Source: Acidobacteriota bacterium (lineage in GTDB: Bacteria > Acidobacteriota > Terriglobia > Bryobacterales > UBA6623). From it: a DNA stretch of 39,000 nucleotides. The stretch spans positions 1 through 39,000 of the forward strand of contig WGMB01000020.1 in assembly GCA_016125275.1 (NCBI GenBank). Direction: 5' to 3'. The stretch's first letter is position 1. Every line of letters begins with the position of its first letter. A model generated the notes under the pieces. It did no database searches and had not been told where the DNA came from. It worked only from the letters and a program-made list of their open reading frames with translations. Positions 1 to 8,868 of this stretch are shown here, one piece after another. A program made the position numbers and the translations under genes.

Positions 1-28
1 CGAGCCCAACGTAGTAGAAACTGTGCAT
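1..28 (-). CDS. N-terminal fragment of an unidentified protein (cut by window edge)
   Basis: An ATG at 28 on the minus strand is preceded by a near-perfect Shine-Dalgarno (AGGAGG, five bases before the ATG). It opens a frame that runs off the left edge without a stop, giving MHSFYYVGL. Only nine residues are visible, so no function can be assigned. The strength of the ribosome binding site is the whole argument for a gene here. The leader upstream is structured (see 29-108). Confidence 0.6.
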
Positions 29-108
29 GGAATCCTCCTGGGATTGGCTCGGGGCGCGTCGCTGAGCGGCTCGGCCCCGCAACATTTTCCGCCCCCTGGG
101 AGGATTCC
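29..108 (-). promoter_or_regulatory. Structured 5' leader able to mask the ribosome binding site
   Basis: GGAATCCTCC at 29-38 and GGAGGATTCC at 99-108 form a perfect 10-bp inverted repeat. On the minus-strand transcript the copy nearest the ATG is the Shine-Dalgarno itself, and the distal copy is its exact complement. Folding would therefore sequester the ribosome binding site of the gene starting at 28. Inside the 60-nt loop a second perfect stem is possible (CGGGGC 50-55 with GCCCCG 74-79). This is the architecture of a translational switch or attenuator, but I do not recognise a known riboswitch class. Confidence 0.4.
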
Positions 109-788
109 CCTCGCTCATTGCCTATGCATTAAAACAGACTCGATTTTTCGGCCACGGTGCCATATGTTAAGGATTTCAAGACGGCTACGATCATTGGATC
201 GTGCGACCCAGTTCTCGCGAAACACGCTTTATTGAGCGTAAGTGATTGTAACCAAGCCCCTTGGCTTCCCGCCACGCCTGGACGCGCCGGCGGCGCCCGA
301 GAGTGTCCCGGTTTTCCGCCGTCCGGCCCTCCGAACGCTCTCTCCCAACGCTTGGCCGTATCACGACCGTGTCGCCCCCGAACTCGTTTCCCACCAACAA
401 CATCCACCCCGGCCGGGCTCGAACGTTTGGCTCCGCGCGCTACCCTGGAATCATGGGATCGGAGCCCGCTCCACCCGTCCCGATGTCAGGTCAAATGCAA
501 CGAAACCTGACAAATCCGGACATCCGATGGTCTCCTGCCCAACCACGGCCTCCGCTACCGCATCGCCCAAACGCGACGACGCCGCCACCTTCGACGCCAT
601 TCCCGCGCCGCAACCCACAGAAGACCGTCACAGCGGACGCCCTTCCCCACGGATCCCGAGCACTTCTCGACAAACTCCCACAGAATCGACCCGGTTTTCG
701 CCTACCACCTCCGACTGCTCCAAAGCCCAACCTAGCCAGACTCCCAACCGGGACAGAACCGGAACGGATTCCCTAGAATTGGGGGGCC
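109..788. other. Long stretch with no convincing gene
   Basis: About 680 bases with no frame that resembles a protein: all open frames here translate to low-complexity Pro/Arg/Ser text without recognisable motifs. 120-250 is locally AT-richer than the rest and could hold the promoter of the minus-strand gene at 28. A perfect 8-bp inverted repeat lies at 484-491/505-512. TAGAAT at 774-779 is a possible -10 element just before the TTG at 789. I see no RNA gene or mobile-element remnant. Confidence 0.5.
484..512. repeat. Inverted repeat, possible operator
   Basis: TGTCAGGT at 484-491 and ACCTGACA at 505-512 are perfect 8-bp complements around a 13-base spacer. The shape would suit a dimeric repressor site or a small hairpin. 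It lies about 280 bases before the barrel-protein gene and no regulator is evident nearby, so its role is unknown. Confidence 0.25.
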
Positions 789-3464
789 TTGTCGCGCTCC
801 ATCCTGTTCTGTTTTGCCCTGCTGGCTGCGCCCGCGTCGCCGGCGCAGCAACCGCCGCCTCCCCCCGTCGAGGCTCCGTCGCCTGAAGCGGAGCCCTCCA
901 GCGCCGATCCCCAGCCCCAGTCCTCCCCCGCGACCCGTCCGACCGCGCAGCGCACCAACATCAACCTGCTCGGCCAGACCGACGCGCAGAACGGCGAGAG
1001 CCGACGCAATGAGAACGTCCAGTTCAACCTCGTCGACAACAACGCCCTCAAAGAGCTCAACCTCCGCGTCGGCGCCACCGCCACCATCGTCGACGAGTTT
1101 CAAATCGACCGCAGCTACTTCGGCTCGGAGCTGGGGGCGCCCCCGTCTGCCTCCATCCATGCCGCCGGCACGGGCTCGCGCGACATCCACGGGAGCCTGT
1201 TCGAAACCCACCAGAACAGCATCTTCAGCGCCCGCGCCTTTTTTCAGGTGGGCGACGTGAAGCCGGCCCGCGAGAATGCCTACGGAGCCCGCGTCGTCCT
1301 GCCGCTCTGGAAGGGCGGTCACTTCACCGTCAACGCCTCCCAGATCAAGATTCGCGGCCAGGTCAACGGCAACGTGCTCATCCCTTTGCCCTCTGAGCTC
1401 ACCCCGACGACCAATGATCCCGAGCTGCGGCCCATCGTCGAACGCATTCTCGACGCCTACCCGCAGACCGCGCCCAACCGCCCCGACATCGCGGCGCGCG
1501 CTCACAACACCAACAGTCCGCAGCGCATCAATACCGACGCCGCCTCCGGACAGCTCGACCAGCGCCTCGGAGACCGCGACACGCTCTTCCTGCGCTACAG
1601 CTTCACCGGCCAGAACGTCGACGCCTTCCAGTTCGTCACCGGCCAAAACCCTGACACCGACACCAAGAACCACAGCGCCCGCCTCACCTGGAATCGCGCC
1701 TGGTCGTCGAAAACCGTCACCGAGGCGACGCTCGGCTTCGATCGCCTCGGCTCTCTGCTGCTGCCCGCCGCGGGAGCGCTGGGCTCCATCTCGACCGGCT
1801 CGGAGATCACCAGCCTCGGCCCCTCTCCCATCATTCCGATCGACCGCGCCCAAAACCGCTTTCGAACCGCCGCCACCGTCCGGCGCAACGCCCGCCGCCA
1901 CGTTTGGACCGCCGGCTTCGGGCTCACCCGCTTGCAGTACAACAGCACCGAGACCGACGGGCACTTCAAGGGCATCCTGCAGTTCAACCGCACCTTCGAG
2001 GACGGCATCCAGTATTCGGCAATCGACAACCTGCGCCGCGGCCACCCCCAACTGCTCGTCCAGGCGCTCGGAGACACCTATCGCGCCTTCCGCAACTGGG
2101 AACCCCAGGCCTACTGCAGCGATCGCTGGCAGGCCGCCCGCGGTCTCACCCTCACGCTGGGGCTGCGCTACGGAGCGGTGACCCGGCCCCGCGACGTCAC
2201 CGGCCGCAGCCACCTGCCCTATCACACCGACGCCAACAACTTCGGCCCCACCTTCGGCTTCGCCAAACGGCTCGCGGAAGGCTGGGGCGTGCTGCGCGGA
2301 GCCTACGGGCTGCACTACGGGCAGATCTTTCCGGTCACCTACGGGCAGGACCGCTTCAACGCTCCTTACAGCCTGCGCGTCGTCATCCCGTCCCCCAATC
2401 TCGCCGATCCGCTCAACGGGTTGCGATTCGAAGACCTCGACCCCAGCGGGCGCTCGAGCCAAACCCAGATCAGTCCCGACCTGGTCGTGCCCTACTCCCA
2501 CCAGTACAACCTGAGCTGGCAGTTCCAGGGCGGAAAGGTCTGGCGGCTGGAGCTCGGCTACGTCGGCAGCCGTTCCCACAAGCTCATCCAAACCTACTTC
2601 CTCAACGCCGCCCTGCCGGTCGACGGCATACCGTTCACCCTGGCGACCATCAACGACCGTCGGCCGGACAAGAAGCACTTCGAGCACCTGTTCATCAACA
2701 ACGGCTCGCACGGCTACTTCGACGCCGGCCGCGTCTCGCTGGTCGTGCCCGGCTGGCGCGGCTTGAACGTCAACGCGTCCTACTGGTTCAGCAAGGCCCT
2801 CGACACCGGCGCCGACTACACCAACACCGCTTCCGGGCCGGACGCCCGCAGCGCCATCAGCCAAACCGTCGGCGAATCCATGCACGACCTGCGCGGCCCC
2901 AGCAACTTCCACCAGCCCCACTCGCTGCTGCTGCAGGGCGGCTACGAGACGCCGCGCCGCCGCAAGGGACCCCGCTGGATGGAGCGGATGTTCGGCGGCT
3001 GGAACCTTTCGGGAGTGTTGCTGCTCAAGAGCGGCACGCCCTTCACCGTGCAGTCGGGGTCCGACGCCCCGGGCTTCGGCAACGCCGACGGACGCTCCGG
3101 CGACCGGCCGATGCTGCTCGACCCCAGCATCCTGGGGCGGTCAGTCGGCGACCCGGATCTGTCGGAAGCGCTACTGCCTCGCTCCGCCTTCGCCTTCATC
3201 AACGCGCCGACACAATTGGCGGGTTCGCTCGGGCGCAACACCTTCCGCAAGGGCCGCATCGCCAACGTCAACGCCGCGCTGTTTCGAACCTTCGCCATGC
3301 CGGGCGAAACCCGGCTGACCCTGCGCGCCGAATCGATCAACTTCTTCAACACGCCGCAGTTCGCCCAACCCACCTACCAGCTCTCGTCCCCCAGCTTCGG
3401 GCAAATCAACAACACGCTCAACGACGGCCGCGCCTTTCGCTTCACCCTGCGCTACGCGTTCTGA
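789..3464 (+). CDS. TonB-dependent receptor-like outer-membrane barrel protein
   Basis: A predicted outer-membrane beta-barrel of 891 residues. It opens with a Sec-type signal peptide (SRSILFCFALLAAPASPA) and a short Pro-rich stretch. A plug-like region follows (about 50-150; NNALKELNLRVGA is typical of Oar-like acidobacterial receptors), then a long barrel rich in alternating aromatic strands. It ends in Phe (FRFTLRYAF), as expected for BAM-inserted barrels. Acidobacterial Oar-like proteins are usually about 1,000-1,200 residues with an N-terminal carboxypeptidase-regulatory Ig-like domain; that domain is missing here. The only start that keeps the signal peptide is TTG at 789, since a stop lies in frame at 774. 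The ligand is unknown. It could act in uptake with the monooxygenase gene that follows 62 bases later, which is inference only. Confidence 0.85.
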   Translation: MSRSILFCFALLAAPASPAQQPPPPPVEAPSPEAEPSSADPQPQSSPATRPTAQRTNINLLGQTDAQNGESRRNENVQFNLVDNNALKELNLRVGATATIVDEFQIDRSYFGSELGAPPSASIHAAGTGSRDIHGSLFETHQNSIFSARAFFQVGDVKPARENAYGARVVLPLWKGGHFTVNASQIKIRGQVNGNVLIPLPSELTPTTNDPELRPIVERILDAYPQTAPNRPDIAARAHNTNSPQRINTDAASGQLDQRLGDRDTLFLRYSFTGQNVDAFQFVTGQNPDTDTKNHSARLTWNRAWSSKTVTEATLGFDRLGSLLLPAAGALGSISTGSEITSLGPSPIIPIDRAQNRFRTAATVRRNARRHVWTAGFGLTRLQYNSTETDGHFKGILQFNRTFEDGIQYSAIDNLRRGHPQLLVQALGDTYRAFRNWEPQAYCSDRWQAARGLTLTLGLRYGAVTRPRDVTGRSHLPYHTDANNFGPTFGFAKRLAEGWGVLRGAYGLHYGQIFPVTYGQDRFNAPYSLRVVIPSPNLADPLNGLRFEDLDPSGRSSQTQISPDLVVPYSHQYNLSWQFQGGKVWRLELGYVGSRSHKLIQTYFLNAALPVDGIPFTLATINDRRPDKKHFEHLFINNGSHGYFDAGRVSLVVPGWRGLNVNASYWFSKALDTGADYTNTASGPDARSAISQTVGESMHDLRGPSNFHQPHSLLLQGGYETPRRRKGPRWMERMFGGWNLSGVLLLKSGTPFTVQSGSDAPGFGNADGRSGDRPMLLDPSILGRSVGDPDLSEALLPRSAFAFINAPTQLAGSLGRNTFRKGRIANVNAALFRTFAMPGETRLTLRAESINFFNTPQFAQPTYQLSSPSFGQINNTLNDGRAFRFTLRYAF

Positions 3465-3496
3465 CCCGGTTCGGACAGGCTGTGCCAGAGTGGAAT

Positions 3497-3513
3497 GGAG
3501 CGTCAGGCGCTCC
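3497..3513 (+). repeat. Small hairpin between barrel protein and monooxygenase genes
   Basis: GGAGCG and CGCTCC form a perfect 6-bp stem with a 5-base loop, ending 13 bases before the monooxygenase ATG. No T-run follows, so it is a weak candidate for a terminator. It could instead modulate translation of the downstream gene. Confidence 0.25.
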
Positions 3514-3526
3514 CCAAGCGGACGGC

Positions 3527-4921
3527 ATGAACAAGCGCATCCGGCTCAACGGCGTGGACATGAACTGTGTCGGCTGCTGTCCCGGCTTGTGGCTCCACCC
3601 CCAAGACGAGACCATCCGCTACAACACCCTCGAATACTGGATCGAGCTCGCCAAGCTCCTCGAGCGCGGCCTGTTCGACTCGTTGTTCATCGCAGACGTT
3701 TTCGGCATCTATGACGTCTACGGAGGCAACGCCGACGCAGCCTTTCGCAACGCCGTCGAGTTTCCCGTCAACGATCCCTTTCTCGTCGTTCCCGCGATGG
3801 CCGCAGCCACCCGGCATCTCGGCTTCGGGCTCACCGGAACAGCCACCTACGAGCAGCCGTTCAGCTTCGCGCGGCGAGTCTCCACCTTGGATCACCTGAC
3901 CCGTGGCAGGCTCGCCTGGAACATCGTCACCGGATACCTCGACAGCGCCGCCAAGGCCTTCGGGCTGACCGAGCAGCTTCCGCATGACGAGCGCTACGTC
4001 AAGACCGAAGAGTTCATGGAAGTCGTCTACAAGCTCTGGGAGGGCAGTTGGGAAGAGGGCTCCGTACTGCGCGACAAACAGAAGCGCATCTTCGCCGACC
4101 CCGAAAAGACCCACAAGGTTCGCCACGAAGGCAAATACTTCCGGATGGAGGCGTATCACCTCTGCGAACCGTCGCCGCAGCGCACGCCCATCCTGTTTCA
4201 GGCCGGCGCCTCCTCGAAGGGACGCGAGTTCGCCGCCAAGCATGCCGAGTGCGTCTTCATCTCCGCCGCCCATCCCAAGGCCGCCGCCGAGATCGTCGGT
4301 GACATCCGGGAGCGCGCCGCGTCCCGCGGGCGCGATCCCCAAAGCGTCCAGATCTACGTCGGCCTCCCCATCGTCTGCGCCGAGACCGACGCGGCCGCCC
4401 AAGCCAAGATCGAAGACTATCGCCGGTACGTCAGCGCCGAAGGTACGCTGGCCCTGTGGAGCGGCTACCTCGGCGTCGATCTCGCGAGCTGCAACCTCGA
4501 TGAGCCGCTGTCATCCCTCCAAATCAACGGCATTCAGAGCTTCGTGGAAGGCTTCATGCGGTCTGACCCGACCCGCCACTGGACGCTGCGCGACGCCGTG
4601 GACCGCCTCGGCGTCGAGGGCCACAAGGCGAGGCTCACGGGCTCGCCCGCTACGGTCGCCGACGCACTGGTGGGCTGGATGGAAGAGTCCGGCGTCGACG
4701 GCTTCAACGTCAGCTACATCGTCAATCCCGGCGACCTGACGGCCTTCGTGGATCTCGTCGTACCTGAATTGCAGCGCCGAGGGGTCTACAAGACCCACTA
4801 CGACGAGGGCACGCTGCGCGAAAAGCTGTACGGGAGCGGCCGCCGCCATCTCCCGTCGACGCACCCCGGCGCCTCCTACCGCTTTCCTCGCGCGCAGGCC
4901 GCCCAAAGCAAAGGCGCTTGA
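3527..4921 (+). CDS. LLM-class flavin-dependent monooxygenase (NtaA/SnaA/DszA-like)
   Basis: A 464-residue protein of the luciferase-like monooxygenase superfamily, the NtaA/SnaA/DszA branch that oxidises diverse substrates using reduced FMN from a partner reductase. Supporting text includes LARNIVTG-type WNIVTGYLDSAA, the YVKTEEFMEVVYKLWEGSW helix, HEGKYF, and RTPILFQAGASSKGREFAAKHAECVF, which is the classic flavin-phosphate/substrate segment. It lies at the family's usual length. The start is set at ATG 3527 because this gives the typical N-terminus (basic residues, then LNGVDMN). The frame is open far upstream, but that stretch is only the shadow of the barrel-protein gene. No flavin reductase is visible in the window. 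The substrate is unknown. Confidence 0.88.
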   Translation: MNKRIRLNGVDMNCVGCCPGLWLHPQDETIRYNTLEYWIELAKLLERGLFDSLFIADVFGIYDVYGGNADAAFRNAVEFPVNDPFLVVPAMAAATRHLGFGLTGTATYEQPFSFARRVSTLDHLTRGRLAWNIVTGYLDSAAKAFGLTEQLPHDERYVKTEEFMEVVYKLWEGSWEEGSVLRDKQKRIFADPEKTHKVRHEGKYFRMEAYHLCEPSPQRTPILFQAGASSKGREFAAKHAECVFISAAHPKAAAEIVGDIRERAASRGRDPQSVQIYVGLPIVCAETDAAAQAKIEDYRRYVSAEGTLALWSGYLGVDLASCNLDEPLSSLQINGIQSFVEGFMRSDPTRHWTLRDAVDRLGVEGHKARLTGSPATVADALVGWMEESGVDGFNVSYIVNPGDLTAFVDLVVPELQRRGVYKTHYDEGTLREKLYGSGRRHLPSTHPGASYRFPRAQAAQSKGA

Positions 4922-4970
4922 TCTCCCTCGACGGCCGCGCGCCCTCTCCCAGCCCCCGGGGCCGAGCGAG

Positions 4971-5528
4971 CTATTCGCTCTTGCGGTAGCCTTGGCTCAC
5001 CGCCACATACCCGCTCTCCGCCAGCAACGCGCCGCGAGTGCGGTAGAAGTCGGGATCTTCGGGCGCGAACGTCGCCAAACCATCCACGTAGCGGTTGAAC
5101 ATGCAAAATGCCGCGGCGATCAGGACGGTGTCATGGATCTCGAGATCCGTCGCGCCGGCATCGCGCGCTCGTTGCACATCCGCCGCCGCTACGTTCTTCC
5201 CTCCCTGCTGGACTCTCGCCGCGATCTCCAGCAGTCGCCGCATCTTCTCGGAGAGCGGCGCGCCAGCCAAGTCGCCCTTCACCTGCTCCACCAGCTCCTC
5301 GCCGCCGGCCAACTGCTCCGCCGCCGCCGCACTGTGGATCGAGCAGCAATAGCGGCAGCCGTTCTGCGACGAAACGAACGCGCCGATCAGCTCCCGCTCC
5401 CCGCGAGAAAGTGTGCTCGGCCCGCGCAGCAGCACCTCGGCCAGCTCGTTGAGCGGCCTTGCCGTCTCGGGCCGGTACGTCATCAAGGCGCGGATGCCTG
5501 GAAAATCAGGAAGCGGAATGTGAGGCAT
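4971..5528 (-). CDS. Carboxymuconolactone decarboxylase / AhpD-like peroxidase-related protein
   Basis: A 185-residue protein of the CMD/AhpD superfamily, peroxidase-related type. The key motif is present: Glu46, then C58-R-Y-C61-C62-S-I-H65, matching the E...CxxCxxxH redox centre used for peroxide reduction or proton relay. The body has the expected all-helical pattern and ends at typical family length. The start is ATG 5528, which lies inside the 3' end of the MFS gene (23-bp overlap), so the two are probably translationally coupled. It faces the monooxygenase gene tail to tail. The natural substrate is not evident; an antioxidant role is likely but not proven. Confidence 0.85.
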   Translation of the reverse strand: MPHIPLPDFPGIRALMTYRPETARPLNELAEVLLRGPSTLSRGERELIGAFVSSQNGCRYCCSIHSAAAAEQLAGGEELVEQVKGDLAGAPLSEKMRRLLEIAARVQQGGKNVAAADVQRARDAGATDLEIHDTVLIAAAFCMFNRYVDGLATFAPEDPDFYRTRGALLAESGYVAVSQGYRKSE

Positions 5529-6804
5529 GGGTCAAGGGTTCTCCGGAGATTTCGCGGGAGGGGACCGCGTTGAAAGGCGGCAGCCGAACCATCAGCAGCG
5601 TCCCGGCCGCGCTCACGGCCGTCAGCAGCATGATCATCGAGCGGTAGTCGCCGAAACGGTCGAATCCCAAGCCCATCAGCCCGGGACCGAGCGCGCCGGC
5701 CACCGCGTAGGCCGAAAACGCATAACCGAACAGCTCCGTGAACGAACGCAGCCCGAAGTAGCGGCTCACGAGATACGGCATCGCGTCCGCCTCGGCGCCC
5801 ATCGAGACTCCAATGAGGGCCGCGGCCGCCAACGCCGTCGTCGCGGTCGTGGGCGCCAGCAGCAAGGCGATGCCGGCCGTCGCCAACGCAAAAAAGAATG
5901 CCGCCACGCGAGGGGCGAAGAATCGGTCCAGCATCCAACCCGTCGCCAGCCGCCCCGCCATCGTGAACCCGCCCATCACCGAAGTCGCCGTGGCCGCCTG
6001 CACCGCTCCCAAGCCGCGGTCGCTCAGCAGCGGCGTCAGATGCGCCACACACCCGTTGAGTGCGGCCGATTGCAGAAAGAAGCAGGCCAGAATCAACCAG
6101 AACACCCGCGTCCGAACGGCCGCGCGAACCGTCAGCCCCTCGGCGGATTCGGCCGGAAGGTCCGCGGCGCGTTCACGCTTCGCACGCCGCAACAGTACGG
6201 CCGGCAGCGGAACGGCTGCGGCGAACATCAATCCGCCCAACACGAGATAGGCATTCCGCCAACCGTATTGGCCGATCAGCCCCTGCGCCAGAGCCGGCAT
6301 CGCGACGATTCCGAGGCCCACGCCCGACATCATCAGCGCGAGCGCAATGCCCCTTCGCCTGCTGAACCACTCCGTAATCGACTGGGAATAGGGCAACTGG
6401 GTCGCACCGTTCCCCACCAGACCGATCACAAAGTAGGTCGCGTAGAGTTGCCCCAGCGATCCCGTCAGCAACGACAGCGAGGCGAACGCCGCGACATAGA
6501 CCGAGGCGCACACGACCACCACGGGCCGCGCCCCAAAACGGTCCGTCAACCGTCCGATCAGCGGCGACGAGAGACTGACGGTCAGCGCCGCGACGGTAAA
6601 GGCCAGCGAAATCTCGCCCCTCGTCCAACCGAAGGCCTCACTCAAAGGGCGCAGAAACACGCCGAACGTGAAGACGACCACCGGCCCAAAGCTGACCGAG
6701 ACGGCCAGAAAGGCGACGGCCACGATCACCCAGCCATACAGACGAGGACGCAAGGGCCTGAGTGTAGGAGGATCGGCCGAAGGAACACAATAATCTGAAT
6801 CCAC
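5506..6804 (-). CDS. MFS transporter (oxalate/formate antiporter- or MCT-like)
   Basis: A 432-residue inner-membrane protein with about 12 hydrophobic segments. It has the major facilitator signature between TM2 and TM3 (GRLTDRFGARPVVV, residues about 83-96) and the FSRRRGIALALMMSGVGLG segment typical of the monocarboxylate/oxalate-formate branch. A second GR-type loop is seen after TM8 (GRLATGWMLDRFFAPR). The GTG at 6804 gives a short soluble N-terminus before TM1. It shares a 23-bp overlap with the AhpD-like gene and lies 37 bp after the aminotransferase gene, which suggests one transcript. An organic anion is a plausible substrate from the subfamily, but this is inference. Confidence 0.88.
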   Translation of the reverse strand: MDSDYCVPSADPPTLRPLRPRLYGWVIVAVAFLAVSVSFGPVVVFTFGVFLRPLSEAFGWTRGEISLAFTVAALTVSLSSPLIGRLTDRFGARPVVVVCASVYVAAFASLSLLTGSLGQLYATYFVIGLVGNGATQLPYSQSITEWFSRRRGIALALMMSGVGLGIVAMPALAQGLIGQYGWRNAYLVLGGLMFAAAVPLPAVLLRRAKRERAADLPAESAEGLTVRAAVRTRVFWLILACFFLQSAALNGCVAHLTPLLSDRGLGAVQAATATSVMGGFTMAGRLATGWMLDRFFAPRVAAFFFALATAGIALLLAPTTATTALAAAALIGVSMGAEADAMPYLVSRYFGLRSFTELFGYAFSAYAVAGALGPGLMGLGFDRFGDYRSMIMLLTAVSAAGTLLMVRLPPFNAVPSREISGEPLTHASHSAS

Positions 6805-6841
6805 TAGCCCGGCCTGGGCCAGGGACGAGCTGTGAGTCCGT

Positions 6842-8008
6842 TCAGGCGCCGGACCGCATCAGCTTATTGATCCGATCCAGGGCGATCTCGATTTTTTCGT
6901 AGGCGGTGGCGTAGCTGAAGCGCAGGTACCCGGCTCCGTAGCGGCCGAACGAGTCTCCCGCCAGGCAAGCCACTCCGGCTTCCTGCAAGATGCGGTCCGC
7001 CAGGGTGCGGGAGTCGATGCCTGTCTCGGCGACGTTGGGGAAGGCGTAAAAGGCGCCGCCCGGAGTGGCGCAGCGGAAGCCTGGAATCTGGTTGAAGCCC
7101 TCGACGATCAAGTCGCGGCGGCGCTTGAACTCGGCCACCATCTCATGCACGCTGTCTTGCGGCCCTTGCAGCGCCGCGATCGCCGCGCGCTGGGTGAAGC
7201 TGGCCGTGTGGGAGGCCGAGTTCACCATCAACAGGCAGATCGGGTCGACCAGCCACTGCGGCATCACCCCGTAGCCGATGCGCCACCCCGTCATGCGGTA
7301 GGCCTTGGAGAAGCCGTCGAGCAGGATGGTCTTCTCGGCCATCCCGGGCTCCGAAGCGATCGAAGCCGGCTTCTCGTCGAACCAAATCTTGGAGTAGATC
7401 TCATCCGCCAGCACGATCAAGTCGCGCTCGCGCACCAGATCCGCGATGGCCGCGATGTCCTCGGCCGGAATGGAGCCCCCGGTCGGATTCTGCGGCGAAC
7501 ACAGGATCAGCAGCTTGGAGCGGTCGGTCAGCTTCTCCTTCAGAACGTTCAGATCCAGCGAGAACCCGCGCTCTTCCACCAGAGGCAGCGCCACCGGCGT
7601 CGCTCCGGTGTAGTTGATCATCGACTCGTAGATCGGGAATCCGGGGTTGGGATAGAGCGCTTCGTCGCCGGGTTCCAACAGCGCCAACATGGTGTAGAAC
7701 AGGATCGGCTTGGCGCCGGGCGTCACGACCACCTGCTTCTCGCTGACCTGGACGCCCCGCGTTGCGGAAACCTCCTGAGCGATGGCCGCGCGAAGCTCGG
7801 GATCACCCTGAGTGGGTCCGTACTTCGTGTAGCCCGCGTCGAGGGCCTGCTTGCCGGCTTCCACGATGTGCGGCGCCGTGGGAAAATCGGGTTCGCCGAT
7901 CTCCATGTGGACGACGTCTTTGCCCTGGGCTTCGAGGGCGCGGGCCTTGACGAGGACCTCGAAGGCGCCCTCGCCGCGAACGTTGGTCATGCGGGATGAG
8001 AGTTTCAT
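6842..8008 (-). CDS. Class I/II PLP-dependent aminotransferase
   Basis: A 388-residue fold-type I aminotransferase, AspC/AAT-like. Visible motifs are the N-terminal GEPDFPTAPHI, the YGPTQGDPELRAAIA stretch, CSPQNPTGG (the conserved Asn contacting PLP), LADEIYSKI, and the PLP-lysine segment GFSKAYRMTGWRIGYG, with the Schiff-base lysine at about residue 235. A TTG at 8041 would add 11 residues, but the ATG at 8008 gives a family-typical MKLSSRM start. The Shine-Dalgarno is weak at either site. It probably transfers an amino group between an amino acid and 2-oxoglutarate. It lies 54 bp after the methyltransferase gene and 37 bp before the MFS gene. Confidence 0.9.
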   Translation of the reverse strand: MKLSSRMTNVRGEGAFEVLVKARALEAQGKDVVHMEIGEPDFPTAPHIVEAGKQALDAGYTKYGPTQGDPELRAAIAQEVSATRGVQVSEKQVVVTPGAKPILFYTMLALLEPGDEALYPNPGFPIYESMINYTGATPVALPLVEERGFSLDLNVLKEKLTDRSKLLILCSPQNPTGGSIPAEDIAAIADLVRERDLIVLADEIYSKIWFDEKPASIASEPGMAEKTILLDGFSKAYRMTGWRIGYGVMPQWLVDPICLLMVNSASHTASFTQRAAIAALQGPQDSVHEMVAEFKRRRDLIVEGFNQIPGFRCATPGGAFYAFPNVAETGIDSRTLADRILQEAGVACLAGDSFGRYGAGYLRFSYATAYEKIEIALDRINKLMRSGA

Positions 8009-8062
8009 GGTTCGACGACAAGTCTGGGGGACAAGGGACAAGATAGCGCACCGCTCCGGCGG

Positions 8063-8866
8063 CTAACGGGTTTCAGCGCGCAGCACCAAGTAGGGGTTGA
8101 GAGCGGAGCGCGCCATCCAACGGAGGCCGGGCGTCTCCATCGCCCGCAGGAAGCCGTACGCCGGCGCCGTGAGCGCCCTGCCCCACCAGCGGCGACCGAC
8201 TTGGCCGAAGATGAAGCGCCGGGCCGGGCTCAAGGCCTCGAAGGAACCCTCGAAGCCGGCGCGTTCGAGCAAGCGCTCGATCTCGGAGGCCGTCGGCAGG
8301 AAGCGTTCGAATGGCGAATGCCAGCGCATGCCGGTCCGCTGGTTGTCGTGCCAGAAGTCGATGGGGAACAGCCCATTGGGAAAGTCCAAGAACAGCGTTC
8401 CTGGGCGCCGCAGCACGCGCAGGCACTCCTGCAGAAAGGCCGTCCGCACCTGGGCCTGGTCGGCGCTGGGACGGACGCTGTAGTGCGGCGTCCACTCTTC
8501 CTCCACGCCGACGTGCTCGAGAAGCCCCGAGCTGAGCAACACGTCGAACGAGCCGTCGTCGAACGGCATGCGGGTGACGTCGGCGAGCAGGCAGCGCGGA
8601 CCATCAGGGAAGTCTCGGTCTCCCCACTGGTGCGGCCGGACCGACCATAGGTCGATGCCGTAGCAGGAGTACCCGGCGCAGGTGAGCAGCTCGGCGGGCA
8701 TGCCGTTGCCGCAACCGGCGTCGAGCACGCGCACGTCCTCACGGCGCAGGCCGCGACGGCGGCAGAAATCCTCGAGCAACGGCAGGTAGAACGCCCGCAT
8801 GCGGTGCGGCAGGCCGGCGTCCTCGTCGGCGAGCTGCGGATACTGCGCGAGGATGGCGGGGTCCAT
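8063..8866 (-). CDS. SAM-dependent class I methyltransferase
   Basis: A 267-residue protein with motif I VLDAGCGNG (about 47-55), the acidic end of strand 2 at YGIDLWS, and a motif IV region DVLLSSGLLEHVG. These are typical of small-molecule methyltransferases of the Methyltransf_11 type. The C-terminal third is Arg- and aromatic-rich (FIFGQVGRRWWGRAL). ATG 8866 is preferred to GTG 8887 because it falls two bases after the stop of the preceding gene. The substrate is unknown. Linkage to the thiolase and DUF35 genes suggests a lipid or polyketide-like acceptor, which is inference. Confidence 0.8.
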   Translation of the reverse strand: MDPAILAQYPQLADEDAGLPHRMRAFYLPLLEDFCRRRGLRREDVRVLDAGCGNGMPAELLTCAGYSCYGIDLWSVRPHQWGDRDFPDGPRCLLADVTRMPFDDGSFDVLLSSGLLEHVGVEEEWTPHYSVRPSADQAQVRTAFLQECLRVLRRPGTLFLDFPNGLFPIDFWHDNQRTGMRWHSPFERFLPTASEIERLLERAGFEGSFEALSPARRFIFGQVGRRWWGRALTAPAYGFLRAMETPGLRWMARSALNPYLVLRAETR

Positions 8867-8868
8867 GG

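Noticed and set aside
242..886. Long plus-strand frames in the first 900 bases
   Set aside because: Low-complexity Pro/Ser/Arg text, no start context or motifs, and partly overlapping the barrel protein start.
732..2921. 729-codon open frame on the minus strand opposite the barrel protein gene
   Set aside because: It is antisense text of a GC-rich gene: its translation is Gly/Val/Ala-rich without motifs, while the plus strand gives a signal peptide and a complete barrel with terminal Phe.
4922..4970. Terminator between the monooxygenase and AhpD-like genes
   Set aside because: GC-rich with partial symmetry (GGCC and CTCG blocks), but no clean stem with a T-run could be drawn.
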